From Ovis canadensis (Eukaryota > Chordata > Mammalia > Artiodactyla > Bovidae): a DNA stretch of 64,000 bases. Below the pieces are notes generated by a model, which was not told the origin of the DNA, made no database searches, and saw only the letters and a program-made list of their open reading frames with translations. Made by a program: the position numbers and the translations under genes. The stretch lies in contig NC_091246.1 of the NCBI RefSeq assembly GCF_042477335.2, positions 209,683,501 through 209,747,500 on the forward strand, read 5' to 3'. Position 1 is the stretch's first letter; each line of letters begins with the position of its first letter. This document shows, piece after piece, positions 44,590 through 57,915 of the stretch.

Positions 44590-46159
44590 CACACGCAGAC
44601 TATTGTAAATAAAAGGAAGCTTGCATGTGAGAGATAGTTCAAACTGAAATTTGATGCTCTAATGGGAGGCTGACTTGAGGGGAAAATCTAAATGTTAAGG
44701 TAAGATCTTTTTTAAATGTAATATGTTATTTAAAATGTATCTTAAATGTATTCTACCCCCCACCTCCTCTTTTTTCCGTTCTCAGTCCTTCTTGATTAAC
44801 ACTGAATACTGTGGTAATAGCTGCATTTCTCATTGTTAACTTCTGGGTCTCATTCAGTGAGGGCTGACATGGATGTCAAGTGGCATCCATTTGACACCCT
44901 CGCACAAAGGCACATACCAGCCTAGAAGGAAACTAATTTTTAGCAGAAAGGATTGTTGCCATTTTCCTCACCATCTGCACTTAGCATTTCCAAGGAATAA
45001 AACTACTAAATAACATATTTTCTTTAGGAAAAAGTCAATGCCATATTAATTTGCCACCAGTACTTCCGGCTTCCAGCAGAGCACGCATTTGCCAGTGCTT
45101 CTAGCAGCTTTCTTAAAAAAGCCAAAAGGCTTGATAAAGTCAGAAGAGCCCCAGAAAATGAGAACAAATGTTCAAACCAAATCATCCTCTCAAGTCACAA
45201 AGACGTTTCATTTTACTGCTAGAACCAGTGGCTGACAAAAAGGAAGGCTAAAAATTAAGCTTTCAAGTTCTCCGTTCGGGGTTTGGGGTTCACTTAGGGG
45301 AAATCCCTCCACAAAAGCAGATTCACAGTTCATCTAAGGTGGGAATCTATTTCACTCTAAGAGGTAAGTGAAACAGCAAGGAAATTCAGTTAATTCATCT
45401 CTGATGAGAGGAAGGCGACACACAGTTCCTCCGTTCACCAAGTGGTTTTTGGTCTACAGATTATACCAGTGTTTACTCCATATAACCAAGTTCCCTTTCA
45501 GTGCACACCACCGCTATTATGTATTTATAACTGCTCTCTGCTCGTCTCTCAGCATCGCCCAAATCTGTCTGATCCGTTGCAGTGGTGGCTGAAAAAAATC
45601 TGAATCGATCTCTGCTGTCCAATCAGAATCTACCTGAAATGCCTTTCTTATTTTGAAACCATAAAACACAATTTTTTTGCTAGTCAGACCACCAGCTTGG
45701 GAATCTGTTTATGAACAGAAATACTCAATGGGTTCCACCTCCAAGATAGATACAGCATGGGTAGGATAAACATTACGGTGTCTCTTAATCCTGGCTATTT
45801 GATTTTTAAAAATGAAAGAACTTAACCCAGGGTTAGCCTTCTGCATAGGACCAGCCTTTAAGAAAAAGCAGAATGGAGTTAGCCTCATTTTCCTCAGGGA
45901 CACTTCTTTTAACCTAGAGATCCTTCTTACCTGTCACTCTGAACCAAGAAAAAGGAAACACAAAGATGGAATGAGTTTGAGGGGAAAAAAAAAAAAAAAG
46001 ATCAAAGGGAAAACCCAGAAAGGAGAGAGAGCAAGATAGTAAGAGAAAATTCTGAACACAGCCCTGCTTCTGAGCCACTGACACCTCAATTCAATCATTC
46101 CTTTGACAACTACAGTTGACTTCCCATCTTTAGTCTCATCCCCTGTGCCCCCAGAATTA
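44590..46159. other. Unique sequence
   Basis: No exon recognised. The part at 45000-45300 is repeat-free and could be conserved non-coding DNA, but nothing specific supports that. Poly-A at 45985-46000. Confidence 0.45.
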
Positions 46160-46350
46160 TGATAAGCAGTAACATTGAGGGTTTTGATGTACCAAGCACA
46201 AACTCAGAGTATACTAAGCACATCTTATCTCATTTGATTCTCTCAACAACTCTCTGAGATGGATACTATTATCCCAGTTTAAAGATAGGGAAAGCTGAGT
46301 CATCAAGAGGTTAAGTTACTTGCTCAAGACCTCTTGATTCCTGTGCAGTA
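46160..46350 (+). repeat. MIR SINE
   Basis: TACTAAGCACATCTTATCTC, CAACAACTCTCTGAGATGGA and AGAGGTTAAGTTACTTGCTC follow MIR order. Confidence 0.85.
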
Positions 46351-47199
46351 CTGCATTCCTCTTCCTGCCTTTTTTTTCCTACCCTGATACTGAATTATTG
46401 GTGTGCATAGAATAGGCTCTGTTTCTTTGAAATATCTCTAAAACTGTGATTAGCTTTTCTCAGGATTGTGAAATATATTTATTCCAAGTCATGTGTTCCT
46501 GGTTAGCAGGGTATTAGACCCTGTTTTTTCCATGATCTATGTTTAATGACTTCACCCCACATGGCAGGGTATCACAGGAGAATCGTGGCCACCAGTGGGG
46601 GAGCTGATGACTGGTGGGGCCAGAGTGGATTTGGACTGAGTTCATCTCACTGTGTTCTTACTTTAAAGGGGTTGCAGGGGAGCCCAATAAGAGCCCCCCT
46701 TGGGCACAGTGATTCCAGAAGATCAAGATCCAAGTCCACATGACAACTGTGTGTGCTCCCCAAGTGTTCACTCTGAGTCCAGTCTCCAAACCCCCCCCCC
46801 CCATGGAAATGAGTGATTTGAGAAATAATGACAGGTTCCCTAAGGAGTTTGGGGGTTGTTTGGGAAAATGAGTTAATGGCTCCCTCACAACATTAAAAAA
46901 AAAGAAGTCAGTGCTATTATTCCAGTCTGGGGGAGTAACTTGGGCTCAGCTGTTTAGGGCATGATGCTGAGATGGTCAAAGGACAAAAGGATGTCTCCAA
47001 GCCAACGAGGCTCTGCCATCTTCTATCCTGACATATCCTCTTTCTCTACCAGAAGCATCCTGAGTAAGAGAGCACTGCTGGAAGAATAAAGTCAAGCAGG
47101 CACCTCTCTAGAGAGATATAACTAGTCATCGTAACTCCTCTATGGGACTCTCCTCAGGGGAGAAGAGGTAGTTATAAGGGAAATTGTGCTCCCCTGTTG
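46351..47199. other. Unique sequence
   Basis: No gene; a poly-C run lies at about 46789-46802. Confidence 0.45.
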
Positions 47200-47640
47200 T
47201 TGTCAGGGCTGGCTGGCTCCGCTGTCTTCTCCTGCCGTCCTGCAGGCTCTTAACATTTAAGAAGCACTGTGGCCTCCACAACACGGTCGGTATTTCGCTC
47301 TGCCAGCAGCTGCAACTTATCTTTGGCTCTATCCTCTCCCTTAACCTCGAGTCAGCCAACCAACCTGGATTCCAGTTCCCCTATGACCACCATCTCTTTC
47401 TTAGATACTGTAATGTCCCCCTAACTGGGCTCCCAGCCTTCACTGTGATCCCTCCTCCAAGTCATCTCACCCCATGCCAGAGGGAAACATGGTAAACGCA
47501 ACTATGTCTCTTCCTTATTGAAAACCCTAAACTCAGCATACAAGTCCTCCGTGGTTTCTAACTCTCCCGCCTCAGCTCTCAGCATTTCAGCTCTGCGAAG
47601 AGTACACTGGTAGTGCTGATCTACCTACACCTGTCCTACA
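47200..47640 (+). repeat. Possible L2 LINE remnant
   Basis: TGTCCCCCTAACTGGGCTCC, CAAGTCATCTCACCCCATGC and a pyrimidine-rich course resemble L2 ORF2/3' sequence, but identity is low. Confidence 0.4.
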
Positions 47641-47664
47641 CACTCATGATTCACACAATTCTTT

Positions 47665-47819
47665 TTTTTTTCCACACAATTATTTTTTTACTATCACTAT
47701 TAGAGTATGATTGATATACAATATTGTGTTAGTTTCAAGTGTACAGCAAAGTGATTCAGTTATATTTTTTCAGGTTATATTCCATAATGGGGTTATTATA
47801 AGATATTGAATATAATTCC

Positions 47820-47822
<3 letters not shown>
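47665..47822 (-). mobile_element. L1 3' UTR fragment, antisense
   Basis: GATTGATATACAATATTGTG and AAGTGTACAGCAAAGTGATT are the antisense of the L1 3' UTR. Confidence 0.85.

Positions 47823-47823
<1 letters not shown>

Positions 47824-47857
<34 letters not shown>
47824..47857. repeat. (GT)n microsatellite
   Basis: About 15 GT units joined to the inverted Bov-tA that follows. Confidence 0.95.
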
Positions 47858-47859
<2 letters not shown>

Positions 47860-48082
47860 ATACTCAGTCCCTCAGTCATGTCTGACACTTTTGCAACCCA
47901 TGGACCGTAAGTTGCCAGGCTCCTGTGTCCATGGGATTTTCCAGGCAAGAATACTAGAGTGGGTTGCCATTTCCTGTTCCAAAAGATCTTCCCAACCCAG
48001 GGGTCAAACCCGCATTTCTTGCATCTCCTGCATTGCAGGCAGATTCTTCACCATTGTGCCATGCATTCCCTGGGCCATAGGG
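47858..48082 (-). mobile_element. Bov-tA SINE, antisense
   Basis: From CTCAGTCCCTCAGTCATGTC to the inverted head CACCATTGTGCCATGCATTC; moderately diverged. Confidence 0.9.
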
Positions 48083-48465
48083 AATCCTGTACAAGTAAAC
48101 TTGTTAGGGAATTCTAACAAGTAAATCCTTGTTGATTTTCTATTACAAAATTATTTGTTGATGAAAGGGAGAATTAGTAGCTATTTCGACTGCTGAAAGT
48201 TTCATGCCCCTTATTGGATGCATTCCAGCTCTCTTCAAAAATAGACAGGAATATAGATTCAGAAGGAAATCAGAGTGGAGACCAAAATACCTCCACCATC
48301 ACCCTGGGACTCCTACATCACTCCAGGACAACTAAAGGAATTCCAAGAAGAAATACTGGTGGACTTTAAGCAAGGTCATTATATATTACTAGTACCTAGG
48401 CAGTGATTTGCCTTATATTTAGTTTCTGGTGCCCAGTGTAATATCCAATATAGAGAGATGCTCAG
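48083..48465. other. Unique sequence
   Basis: No gene or repeat recognised. Confidence 0.45.
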
Positions 48466-48911
48466 TGTACTGGGTTGGATAGTGTCCCGCAACCCAATCC
48501 ATGTCCTTTCCAGAACATCAGAATGTGACCTTATTTGGAAATAGGGTCACTGCAGATGCAGTTAATTGAGTTAAGATGAGATCATACTGGAGCAGGGTGA
48601 AACCTTAATCTGGTTTGAATATTGTCCTTGTAAGAAGAAGACAGACGCACAAAGAGAACATCTTGTGATAACAAAAGCCGAAACTGGAGCGATGTATCTG
48701 CAAGACAGGAATGCCCAGGACTGCTGGCAACCACCAGGAGCCAGGAGAGGCAAGGACAGCTGTTCCTCTGGAACCTACAGAGAAAGCACGGTCTTGTTGA
48801 CATCTTCTTTCAGACTCCTAACCTGCAGAACTGTTAGAGAATACATTTCTGTTGTCTTCACCCACCTAATTTATGTAACTTGTTATGGCAGACCTAGGAA
48901 ATTGGTATACT
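48466..48911 (+). repeat. MLT1-type solitary LTR (ERVL-MaLR)
   Basis: AATGTGACCTTATTTGGAAA with TAGGGTCACTGCAGATGCAG at the 5' side, GTCCTTGTAAGAAGAAGACA in the middle and TTCTGTTGTCTTCACCCACC with TTGTTATGGCAGACCTAGG at the end give the full order of a MaLR LTR. No internal region accompanies it. Confidence 0.85.
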
Positions 48912-51900
48912 CAGTGAATGTCTGTTTTGATGAAACAATGAATGAATCACAGGTGGAAAATTATTTGGAGCCAAATAAAGTGTTAGTACCCTTAGAAATA
49001 TGACTTACAGGTTATGAGGCAAAATCAATTTCTCCTGCTCCATGGCCCATGATCAGAGCTGAACACATAGCTGGAACTCTACTAGTTTTGCTGTAGACTG
49101 GCTACAATACCTCACTCCAGTAAGAGAACAAAACTAAGAACTTAGAGGTCCTTTGCAAGGAAGCATAGATCATTTTGAAAATCTGATGTAACTATGGGCT
49201 CAGTCTCCAAAAAGATGCATAATATGGTCATATATGCCCAAGATTGCAGATAATCTCCGCCTACCCAAAACCCATTGAATCAAGATTAAGAACCCCTGAA
49301 TTAGAAGATACAGGTAGACTATTTAGGCTTTTTCACCAGTTCTTTGGACACACTGAAAACAGAGAAAAGCAAGAGTTGTTTTTCCATTTTCAAAGGCCTT
49401 GCCAAATCTGAAGGCCTCCATCATTTGCTTGGACTTCAGGGCCTCAACAAAGAGTGAAGACAGGCTATGGGCCAGCAACCCAGTCTGGAAATATAGAGAC
49501 CTGAATTCTAAAGCTTTGCCATTTAATTATTTTGTTCTTTCTCTCTTCTGTTCACACTCAGCTTTAGTAAAATGTGGATGATTTTGGGGGTCAGAGGACA
49601 GGTTAATGAGATAATGCTGGTAAAGTACTTTGCCCCAGGGAAAGGTTCCTATGTAAACATGAGATATTATTAGACATTATCAAACTTCAGCCATGCCAGC
49701 ATTGACCTAGCCAGTGGTGAGTCCTTTTTCTTATCTACTGTTTGGCCAAATTGGGCTCTTTCTCTAAGGCAGAAAGTATGGGAGGTCTCCTGCAGCTAGT
49801 GTTAGGGATTCTGATAAGTGGGCCCTATCACCTCCCCTTGAGCAGTGCAAACAGCTCATTTGACTACATTTGATTAAAGGCTCCATCCTTTACTAACAGT
49901 TAGCCCTAAATCTCTTTGTGCATATGAATTAAAGCAATAATCTTTAGGGAGTTCTTCCTTTGCTGTATTAACTTCGATGCAAATTATTCAAATACATCAA
50001 CAGGAAAATAAATGTTATTTCATGTTTGGTGGTTGCAATTTTTTATCACCTAAAAGGAATGATTACATAGAATTTCCCCCCTTTATTTCTGGTGGTCTTG
50101 GGCAATTTGAAAAAACAGAGAAATGTGATGACCATTGGTTTCGGGGACATTGGTTTTAGAACTAATAAGCATAACAAAAAAAGAAGAGGAATTTCTACAA
50201 TTAGTAAATTGTTGTTATACTCAAATGTTTCAAGCTAACATTTTTTTACGCTCCAAAAAGAGGTAAAAGAAAAAAAGGGCAATCGCTTGAGTTCTATGGG
50301 AATTTGTTTAAAAAAAAAAAAAAAAAACCTCAAGGGAGCTTTTTTCATCATCAGAATTGACAAGGACATGGTGAACTAAGAAACCTAAAATGACAGCAGT
50401 AATTTTCATCAATATGAAGATGACATGGAATTTTAACTCAGACCCTTAAGAAATCCCACTACAAAGGGAAAAGTGTTCACCCACAATTACCCACTCCTCA
50501 TGCCACATACTAAGTGTATCTGACATATGATATTAGTCAGTGCTCTGCATTTGGTCAAAATACATATTACCAAAATTCACCAGTCATGCATTTCAACCAG
50601 AAGAATGGTCTTTCAAAGAGATTATTGAACCCTAACAACGCAGAGTTTGAGCAATCTTCTCTCCTTCCTTCCTCCCTCTCTCCCTGCCTCCTTTCCTCCA
50701 ACTTTCCCTACTTCCCATTATGTATCAGGCACTGTGCTAAGCAAAGGGGATTGACATACTTCCTACTCCTGTAAGATTAGGAGGTTTTGGCAGTTATCTG
50801 AAATTTGGATAGACAAAGATGCATTTTGGGATGAGGAAACTGTCTTTGATGTGGGGGGGGGGGGCGGGCAGGAAGTTGGAGGAGCAGAAGAAAGATAATT
50901 GCTAAGAATGATTGCCCTTGGGAGGTCCTATTTCAAGGTCCTATTTTAAGACAGTTTTGAAAGGCATAGTCATGATCTACTGCTCATATTCCCACCGTGT
51001 TACTTCCTCACTTTCCCTCCAGTGGATCAAACATTTAACTCAGAACTTAAATGACTCCCCTCAAAAACCTATGATATATGTTTGTATCCAGGATACATGT
51101 GTTGATATCATAGGTTAAATTATGAAGGTACGGTGTTCTCTTTTCCTCTCTGAATAGTGTCATAGGAATATTCATGCCTTATCAAAAAGGAAAAAGGATG
51201 AATGAAAAGGACCCCAAAAAGGTTTTAGAAGAGGTATACATTGAAGTTGTTCAAATACATTTTTAGCATTTACTAAAGATAGCTCTGTTTGCAGGAGAAA
51301 ATAAAGTAGATGAAAAGCTTCTAATCAGATTTATGCTATCTGATCATGTAATTACACTCGGCTTTTAGGCCATTCTAACAAGTTTATTTGAAAAGGAAGA
51401 GAGATCATTGTTTATTGGAATGGCAATAATTTGGGTTTCTTTAATTGACTCCTGGTGTGAATACGTTGATGCCTGCTGTTCTCTAAGAGGCAACATGGAA
51501 AGTTTCCAGGAAAAGTTCACATTCCAGGGACAGCTTTGGAATCTACTTTCCATTGCAACCCAAGTCTGCCACTGGGGCTTAAGTTCTTCCCGAGGAAACA
51601 CCAGCTTTCAAAGGCAATCTCACCAGGTGGCAGTCACTGCGGCTGAACCAGGGGTTGGACAAGGAGCCCAGCATTAAGCAGGGCCATCAAGGCAATGGAG
51701 GGCATCTCTGAAACCTCACCTTCCTGGTGTCCAAAGCACGGAGGGTGCCAGAGGCTGTGACTTCAGGAGCCAACAGTGAGCATTTGGAGACCACATTAAC
51801 AATTTGACACTGAGTCAGTCCAGAGGGGCTACAATGAAGTGGGGGAGGAGAGTGCAAAATCTTTCTCCTCCCAGGGCTCTCAAATGCCCAAAAGCAGTCT

Positions 51901-52169
51901 TGCCAGGTGCCTGCTAAAAATGAGTACATTCCAGAGGAATTTAATAAAGTACAAAATAAAACTAATCCATACCTACTTGAAAGCAGAGGCACGTTTTGAA
52001 GTCCCTCACTGCTCTAAGCTCTAGTAAACTGACATTTTCTTTATGGGAGTTTCAGGTAAGAAGGAAGGTAGCCAGCCACTGGGGACCTGAAAGAGGAAGT
52101 GGGGGGTTCAAAGCCTGGTTTGATCCTTAAGGCCTAAAAGGTGACCGGCTCTGGACACAGTTCTAACAG
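48912..52169. other. Unique sequence
   Basis: No gene over 3.2 kb. Simple-sequence features: A run at 50312-50328, CT-rich tract at 50658-50705 and G run at 50850-50863. Remaining open frames are short and featureless. Confidence 0.5.
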
Positions 52170-52330
52170 CTGCCATGTGCTTGGCACACCTGTGGTGAGT
52201 TCTGCCTCAGTTCAGTCTTACAATGACCTTGCAAGGTTCACGGTATTATTGCAATTCAGCAGATACGGAAAAAGAGGTTGAAGAAGGTTAAGTAACTGGT
52301 CCTGAATCTTCTGACCAGTATTTGAGTCTA
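52170..52330 (+). repeat. MIR SINE (diverged)
   Basis: GCCATGTGCTTGGCACACCT, TTACAATGACCTTGCAAGGT and GAAGGTTAAGTAACTGGTCC follow MIR order. Confidence 0.75.
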
Positions 52331-52616
52331 ATATCCCAGTTTCCTTTTTTTTTTTTCTATTTGCTTTTACCTTTCCATTAAATGAAGAGTCATCAGCCAA
52401 AGGAGAAAAGAAAGCTTCCCCCATTTCTCCATCTGGCCCACATGGTTCTCTTGAAGGATGTGCTGAACCAGGATAGGACCAGAGCAACTTCTCTTTCCTC
52501 CTCTATTTCTCTCAGCACCTGCCAAACAACCTTCAAAACACACACTCCTACCCACTTCCGTCAGACAGAAGATGGAACACTCCTAATAGTCAGAACCGTC
52601 TTTTAAAGCACAAATT
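52331..52616. other. Unique sequence
   Basis: No gene or repeat recognised. Confidence 0.45.
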
Positions 52617-53126
52617 GCAAGTCGTGCTGCTGCTTCAAAGCTTTCAATGACTTCCCATCCCAAACCCCTTAACACTAACTCACAAGACCCCACTTGACCT
52701 GGGTTTTACCTCCCCCACCCTCATCCTTTACTATCCTCCCTTCGCCAACTGCTCCCCCCACCGCACACCACACTGGCCTCCTCCCCTTGGTCAGACCCAT
52801 CAGACACTCTTACACAAGGCTTTCAGCGAGGGAACGCCGTGCCCCTATGGCTTCCGCTTAGCCCAGCAGTCTCCTTTTCTCTGAGGGGCTCAGCTGAAAC
52901 GTCCCCTTCAAGACGATCTCACCAACTCTACTATCTAATCAGGTGCCTCCCTACCCCCTCATTCTCCATCCACACTCCCTGTTTAATTCCTTTTTGAAAC
53001 TTATTATAACCTATAATTATGTATTTTTTGTTTTCTGTGTACTGATGGTCTGTCACCCCATCTGGGATCCTAACACAGTGCCTGGCACATATTAGATATT
53101 CAAAAAATATTTGTTAAATGAACAAA
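52617..53126 (+). repeat. L2 LINE, 3' end
   Basis: Antique LINE wording in order: CTTTCAATGACTTCCCATCC, CCACACTGGCCTCCTCCCCT, then the terminal CAGTGCCTGGCACATATTAG and AATATTTGTTAAATGAA. It carries no usable frame. Confidence 0.85.
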
Positions 53127-53464
53127 TGTGCTAGCTCCAAAAACTGTTTTATTATTCTTGACAGAATGGCAGTAAAAACCAGTCTCCTCCTGAGAGGTTA
53201 TCGAGCTCTCCAGAGAAGAGCAAGGTCTGGGTGTTTATACATGGCTGAGCACTGGTGCAGGAACACACACTGCAAACATATTCTACAGTATAGAAACGAT
53301 TTTATCCTCTCAGCAACCCTCCTTCCTTCTGAGAACTTCCACCTACATGGAGTGACCGTGAACCCCCCATGTTGGTATAATGTGGACCATCACAGTCTCT
53401 TCCCTGACCCAGTCTCCATGAACATGGCTGTTCGTGGTGAGGGTGCCCATCTGACCCAAGCTGG
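53127..53464. other. Unique sequence
   Basis: No gene; the 196-codon frame at 53118-53708 runs into the Bov-A2 SINE and is chance. Confidence 0.5.
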
Positions 53465-53736
53465 GCATGGCACCCCACTCCAGTACTCTTGCCTGGAAAA
53501 TCCCACGGACAGAGGAGCCTGGTGGGCTGCAGTCCATGGGGTCGCTAAGAGTCGGACACGAATAAGCGACTTCACTTTCACTTTTCACTTTCATGCATTG
53601 GAGAAGGAAATGGCAACCTACTCCAGTATTCTTGCCTGGAGAATCCCAGGGATGGGGGAGCCTGGTGGGCTGCCGTCTATGGGGTCGCACAGAGTTGGAC
53701 ACAACTGAAGCGACTTAGCAGCAGTAGCAGCAGCAG
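53465..53736 (+). mobile_element. Bov-A2 SINE (two monomers)
   Basis: Two GGCAACC/CACTCCAGTA...GTCGGACACG-type monomers joined by TTCACTTTCACTTTTCACTT, ending in a CAG-rich tail (53718-53736). Confidence 0.95.
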
Positions 53737-53945
53737 GGCCAAGTTGAGCTTTCCCTTGGGACTCAGAATGGGAACTGAAAAAGGAAATCAGTCTCTTTTG
53801 GGGTCTCTGGGTTGCAGGATGTAAAAGGCCAGAAGCCATTAGTGGCCATCCGATGGTCCTCAGAAATGAGAGGCAGCAATAGCATCCGACTGCCATTCAG
53901 ATTCTGCTTGTCCCTGAGATGCAGGAACTCAATATCATCAGCATC

Positions 53946-54149
53946 ACGTGTGCTTAGTCTCTCAATCGTGTCTGACTCTTTGTGACCCTATAGACTGCAG
54001 CTCCTCTGTGCATGGGGATTTCCCAGGCAAGCATACTGGAGTGGGTAATCATTCCCTTCTCCAGGGGATCTTCCCAACCCAGGGATCAAATCTGGGTCCC
54101 TTACACTGCAGGAGGATTCTTTACCAGCTAAGCCACCAGGGAAGCTCCA
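53946..54149 (-). mobile_element. Bov-tA SINE, antisense
   Basis: GTGCTTAGTCTCTCAATCGT through to the inverted head AAGCCACCAGGGAAGCTCC, with a short deletion in the first third. Confidence 0.93.
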
Positions 54150-55835
54150 TCAGCATCATAGTTCACCCTTTTTTGTTTAATCTAGTTTGCCTTAGGTTTC
54201 TGTCATTTGTAATAAAAAGAGTCCCAACTAACAAAACAAACCTTTCTTTAAAAAAAAAAAACTCTATTTAAATAAATAATTGGCACAATAAGAAAAAATT
54301 AGGATGCCTTTCTAATCATTCTCTAGGTCTGCTTCCTTTCCTCTGAGAGACTTTCCTATATGCACTTCTTACTGCCAAAAGTATCGCTCACCCTGGCAAA
54401 TACCCAATGGCGCCAACTTCTAAAACACAGTGGTAATTGGAAAAGGAGTGAGAAATATCGAAGCAAATGCAGCAACAGATTTGGAACGCATTGAAGACAC
54501 TCACCTGGCACCTCCACAAAGACTGGGTGTCTGTCCAGGTCCTCCAAGGAGCAGACACCACGAGGGCATTAAATGTGCAAGGGATTTATTATGAAAAACG
54601 CCTGTGAGGGAAAATGGGAAGGGAGCCAGGAGAACTACCAGGGACAGGTCTGACCACATGAAGAGGGGAGAAGAAAGTTTGCATTGGAAGCATCTTAGAC
54701 TCGATGCAGTTCTGAAGAAGCAAGGCTGCCAGAAGTCCTGGAGCCAAAGTCACCCCCACCAACAGAGCCTCCCAAGAGCTAGCCTGCCTGCCACACCAAC
54801 TCTGCCATTCTCAGTCCTCCACGAGGAACGGTCTGTGGGAAGCTTGGCCTCGATCCCAACGTGATGATGGAGCTCAGAGTGCACAGGCGGGGTCCTCAAT
54901 CGGTTATGCTCCGCACAGTCGGTGCTTCTTCATGGCCACAACAATTGGCCTGTTTTCTTCACCAGACCCCACCCAGTACCTATTTCTCCAACCTATTTCA
55001 AGAGCACTTGAATATCCTCTGCTTCTCTGCCCTGATCCATAGTAGCTGAGGTACCCTGTCCCTCTGAATTCACATAGCATCTCTCCACTCGTCTCTTATA
55101 CAACTGAATACTTTCTATATTGTCTTACTTTCTTGTAATATTTTCCATTTTGTGTTGTGTGTGTTATATGCAGCACACCCAGATACAACTAATTCCTGGA
55201 AAACATGATTCTGTAAGGGGGAGGAGGCTACTTGTCCCTTTGCTAACCCTGAGCACCAGAATCCTAAAACACATATTGCGAGTTTGCTTCCCTCAGATAT
55301 CCGCCGTATTCCCTTTATTCTCAGACTCTATTTGTTCACATCTTCACCTTTCTAAAATTGGGATGCTGCTTATAACACGGCAAAGAAATTTGCCACCTGC
55401 TGGCGGGAGAGTGAGTTGAGACAGAGTTGTCATTGTCTACCCATGGGAGAGCTTAGCGAGGCATATTTACAATAAGTGAAGCAAATGTTTATTGCTGAAG
55501 GCATGACTACACTTTCATGTTTTCTAGCAAAACAACAGCCAAGCATTTCAGAGGACACAGAAAGGGGATTTGCCAGTCTACACAATGGGCACTGTAATTA
55601 CATACAATAAAAACCGACACATCTCTCAGGAGAAACAGAATTTTAAAAGTTAAAGGAGGTTGGAACGATCAATTCATTCATTGCAAAGTCACCCACAGGT
55701 GCCAAATATCTTTCTGAACCTTCTGGATGACTTTCAAGACAAGCTGTTTACCTTCCAGAAAGGAGTAATTTAATTAAGAGTAGGACAAAACTATGAGTTT
55801 AATTGAACAAGAAATACAAATGAATCCCTAGTAGT
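54150..55835. other. Unique sequence
   Basis: No exon or clear transposon. A short poly-A run lies near 54250. Confidence 0.5.
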
Positions 55836-55924
55836 CATTTGTTGTTGTTGTTATTGTTGCTTATCTCTAAGACATGTCTGACTCTTTGGGGACCCCCATG
55901 GACTGTAACCTGCCAGGCCCCTGG
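55836..55924 (-). mobile_element. Bov-tA/BovB 3' fragment
   Basis: TTGTTGTTGTTATTGTTGCT then ACATGTCTGACTCTTTGGGG: the antisense 3' end shared by these families, less than 90 bp long. Confidence 0.75.
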
Positions 55925-56832
55925 TAGTCTGCAATATGACTAACAGTGAAAATGCCTGGCCTGCACTTGCTCAGGAAGTCAAGATCACTAGGCAAGGTGA
56001 TAAAAAGCAGAGAATCCCCATAATGCTATGTACAACTGCCAGTGGTCAAAAACGATTCAGGAAGAATCATCAGGCTGAATTTAAAAAATGTTTATCCTCA
56101 TAAGTTGAATGGAGTACTGAAAAAAAATGTTGAGATAAATGTTATTTTTAGTGTTTAGACTTACAGTAGTTTTTTTATCCTTAAAACCTGTTATTAAATC
56201 AGGAATATATCTTAAAATATATGACATGTTGGAATTGAGGAATTAGGTTTAACATACTAGTAAATGGAATGGTTAATTTTTGATTCTGTGTTAACACCCA
56301 AAGAATTTGTTAAGAATAATGAAATCTACACCCTGTAATGAGAATCTGTACAGCTTACGATATTGAATTGGCAAAGCTCAGTATATGTATCACAATTTAC
56401 TCTTTCTCCCTCACCTATGGAAGACATAAGTAAAATCAGCTATGGAACTCTTTTTTGCTAGGCTGGGGTCCTGTGGAATTATTTTCAATCAAGTGTTCTA
56501 GGGAGCCACTACCAACTGCTTCTACTTAACATAACAGTTAACCTATATGCCATGCCTGTGATATACTCTTTTGTAGACTTAACTCCAAAGAATATGTAAG
56601 GAGTTTTAATCCCAGTCTCCTCTTTCTCCATCCTAAGGATTAATGAAAACTCACAACAGTGTGGCCAAAAGGACCATGTGGGGATCAGCGTGGAATCTTC
56701 TTGCAAGTTCTAGAATCTCTAGACCTCATGCCCTCGTGTTGCTGTGGCCACCCCACCTTGTTAGTAACCACAAAAAATTTGTTTACATATTTACTCCTAT
56801 ACAGCTTTTAAGTACCAAGCACCTTTCAGTTG
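55925..56832. other. Unique AT-rich sequence
   Basis: No gene or repeat recognised. Confidence 0.45.
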
Positions 56833-56965
56833 TGGAGTAGGAAATGGTAACCCACTCCAGTATTCTTGATTGAGAAATCCCACAGACAGACGAGCCTGGC
56901 AGGCTACAGTCCACGTGGTCACAAAAGAGTCAGACGTGACTGAGCGACTAAACAACAACAAATCT
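56833..56965 (+). mobile_element. Bov-tA/Bov-A 3' monomer
   Basis: GGAAATGGTAACCCACTCCA to AGACGTGACTGAGCGACTAA with an AACAACAAC tail; the tRNA-like head is missing. Confidence 0.88.
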
Positions 56966-57652
56966 TTCACTTGATGCCTATGAAAGATTTTCTTCCTTAA
57001 AATATGCCATACTAATGCTTGTTTACTACCTGGTCTGCTAACTAATGAAAATGGCGGTACAGTATGTCATAAAGCTGACTGCACTAACCAAGGGTTCTAT
57101 GTCTTTATTCTCTTGGTCTTTAACCAGTGTGCACTATCCTTTGTTAGAAAGGATAAGAATTACTTCCTGCTTATAATCCAAGCAGAAAATGTGTTCCCAC
57201 TTCAGAGTGTCTTGAAACTTCCTGTGTCACACCATTAAGATTCCCCCAGGCAAGAGCAGCTTGGAGTCTTAATACTTAATCATGCCCAGCCCAGTAATGT
57301 GTAGACTCACTGAAACATGTCTTCTTTTCCATTGCTAGGATGTACGCTTCCTGAGCCCAGGAACTATATATTTGTCTATTTACCCATATCACACTATCTT
57401 TTATCAAAGCCTTCATGAAGATGCTCCATAATTTTTTCCTTGTTTTGAATGTAAAAACTATTTGGAAAAGGCTCAAAGACAGAGAACATTTCCACTGTAC
57501 CAGACTACACCTCCATTCCAATCTGTTGTAAGTCCTGGATCTGAAGAAAGAGCTAAGGAATTTTGTTTCTCTTATTACATCCTCTTCATCTCCATCCCCA
57601 GTAATTCCTCAGTCTAAAAAATAAATAGCCATGGAGTCTCCTACCTGCTGCA
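56966..57652. other. Unique sequence
   Basis: No gene. A possible eroded L2 end lies near 57335-57400; not firm. Confidence 0.4.
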
Positions 57653-57765
57653 CGTGGTTCTCAATGCTGGCTGAACATTAGAATCACCTGAGGAGCTCCT
57701 GTGAATAAAAATGATCAGTGTCAGGACCCTACTTCAGAATGATTTAATCAGGATCAGTGGGGGTG
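57653..57765 (+). repeat. MER5-type DNA transposon remnant
   Basis: TGGTTCTCAATGCTGGCTGA and ACATTAGAATCACCTGAGGA match the start of MER5 elements; the second half is lost. Confidence 0.7.
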
Positions 57766-57769
57766 GCAC

Positions 57770-57915
57770 ATCATTTCTCCTAGTCCTTGCACAGCCCCAC
57801 GTGACAGATGCTGTCTCCCCATTTTCCAGATGAGGAAACTGAGGCTCAGAGATGGGAGGAATTTTTCCATTACACATCTAACAAGAGTTGGCACAAGCCT
57901 AGTCCCCAAATGACT
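57770..57915 (+). repeat. MIR SINE, 3' part
   Basis: CCCCATTTTCCAGATGAGGA with AACTGAGGCTCAGAGATGGG is the MIR core. Confidence 0.85.
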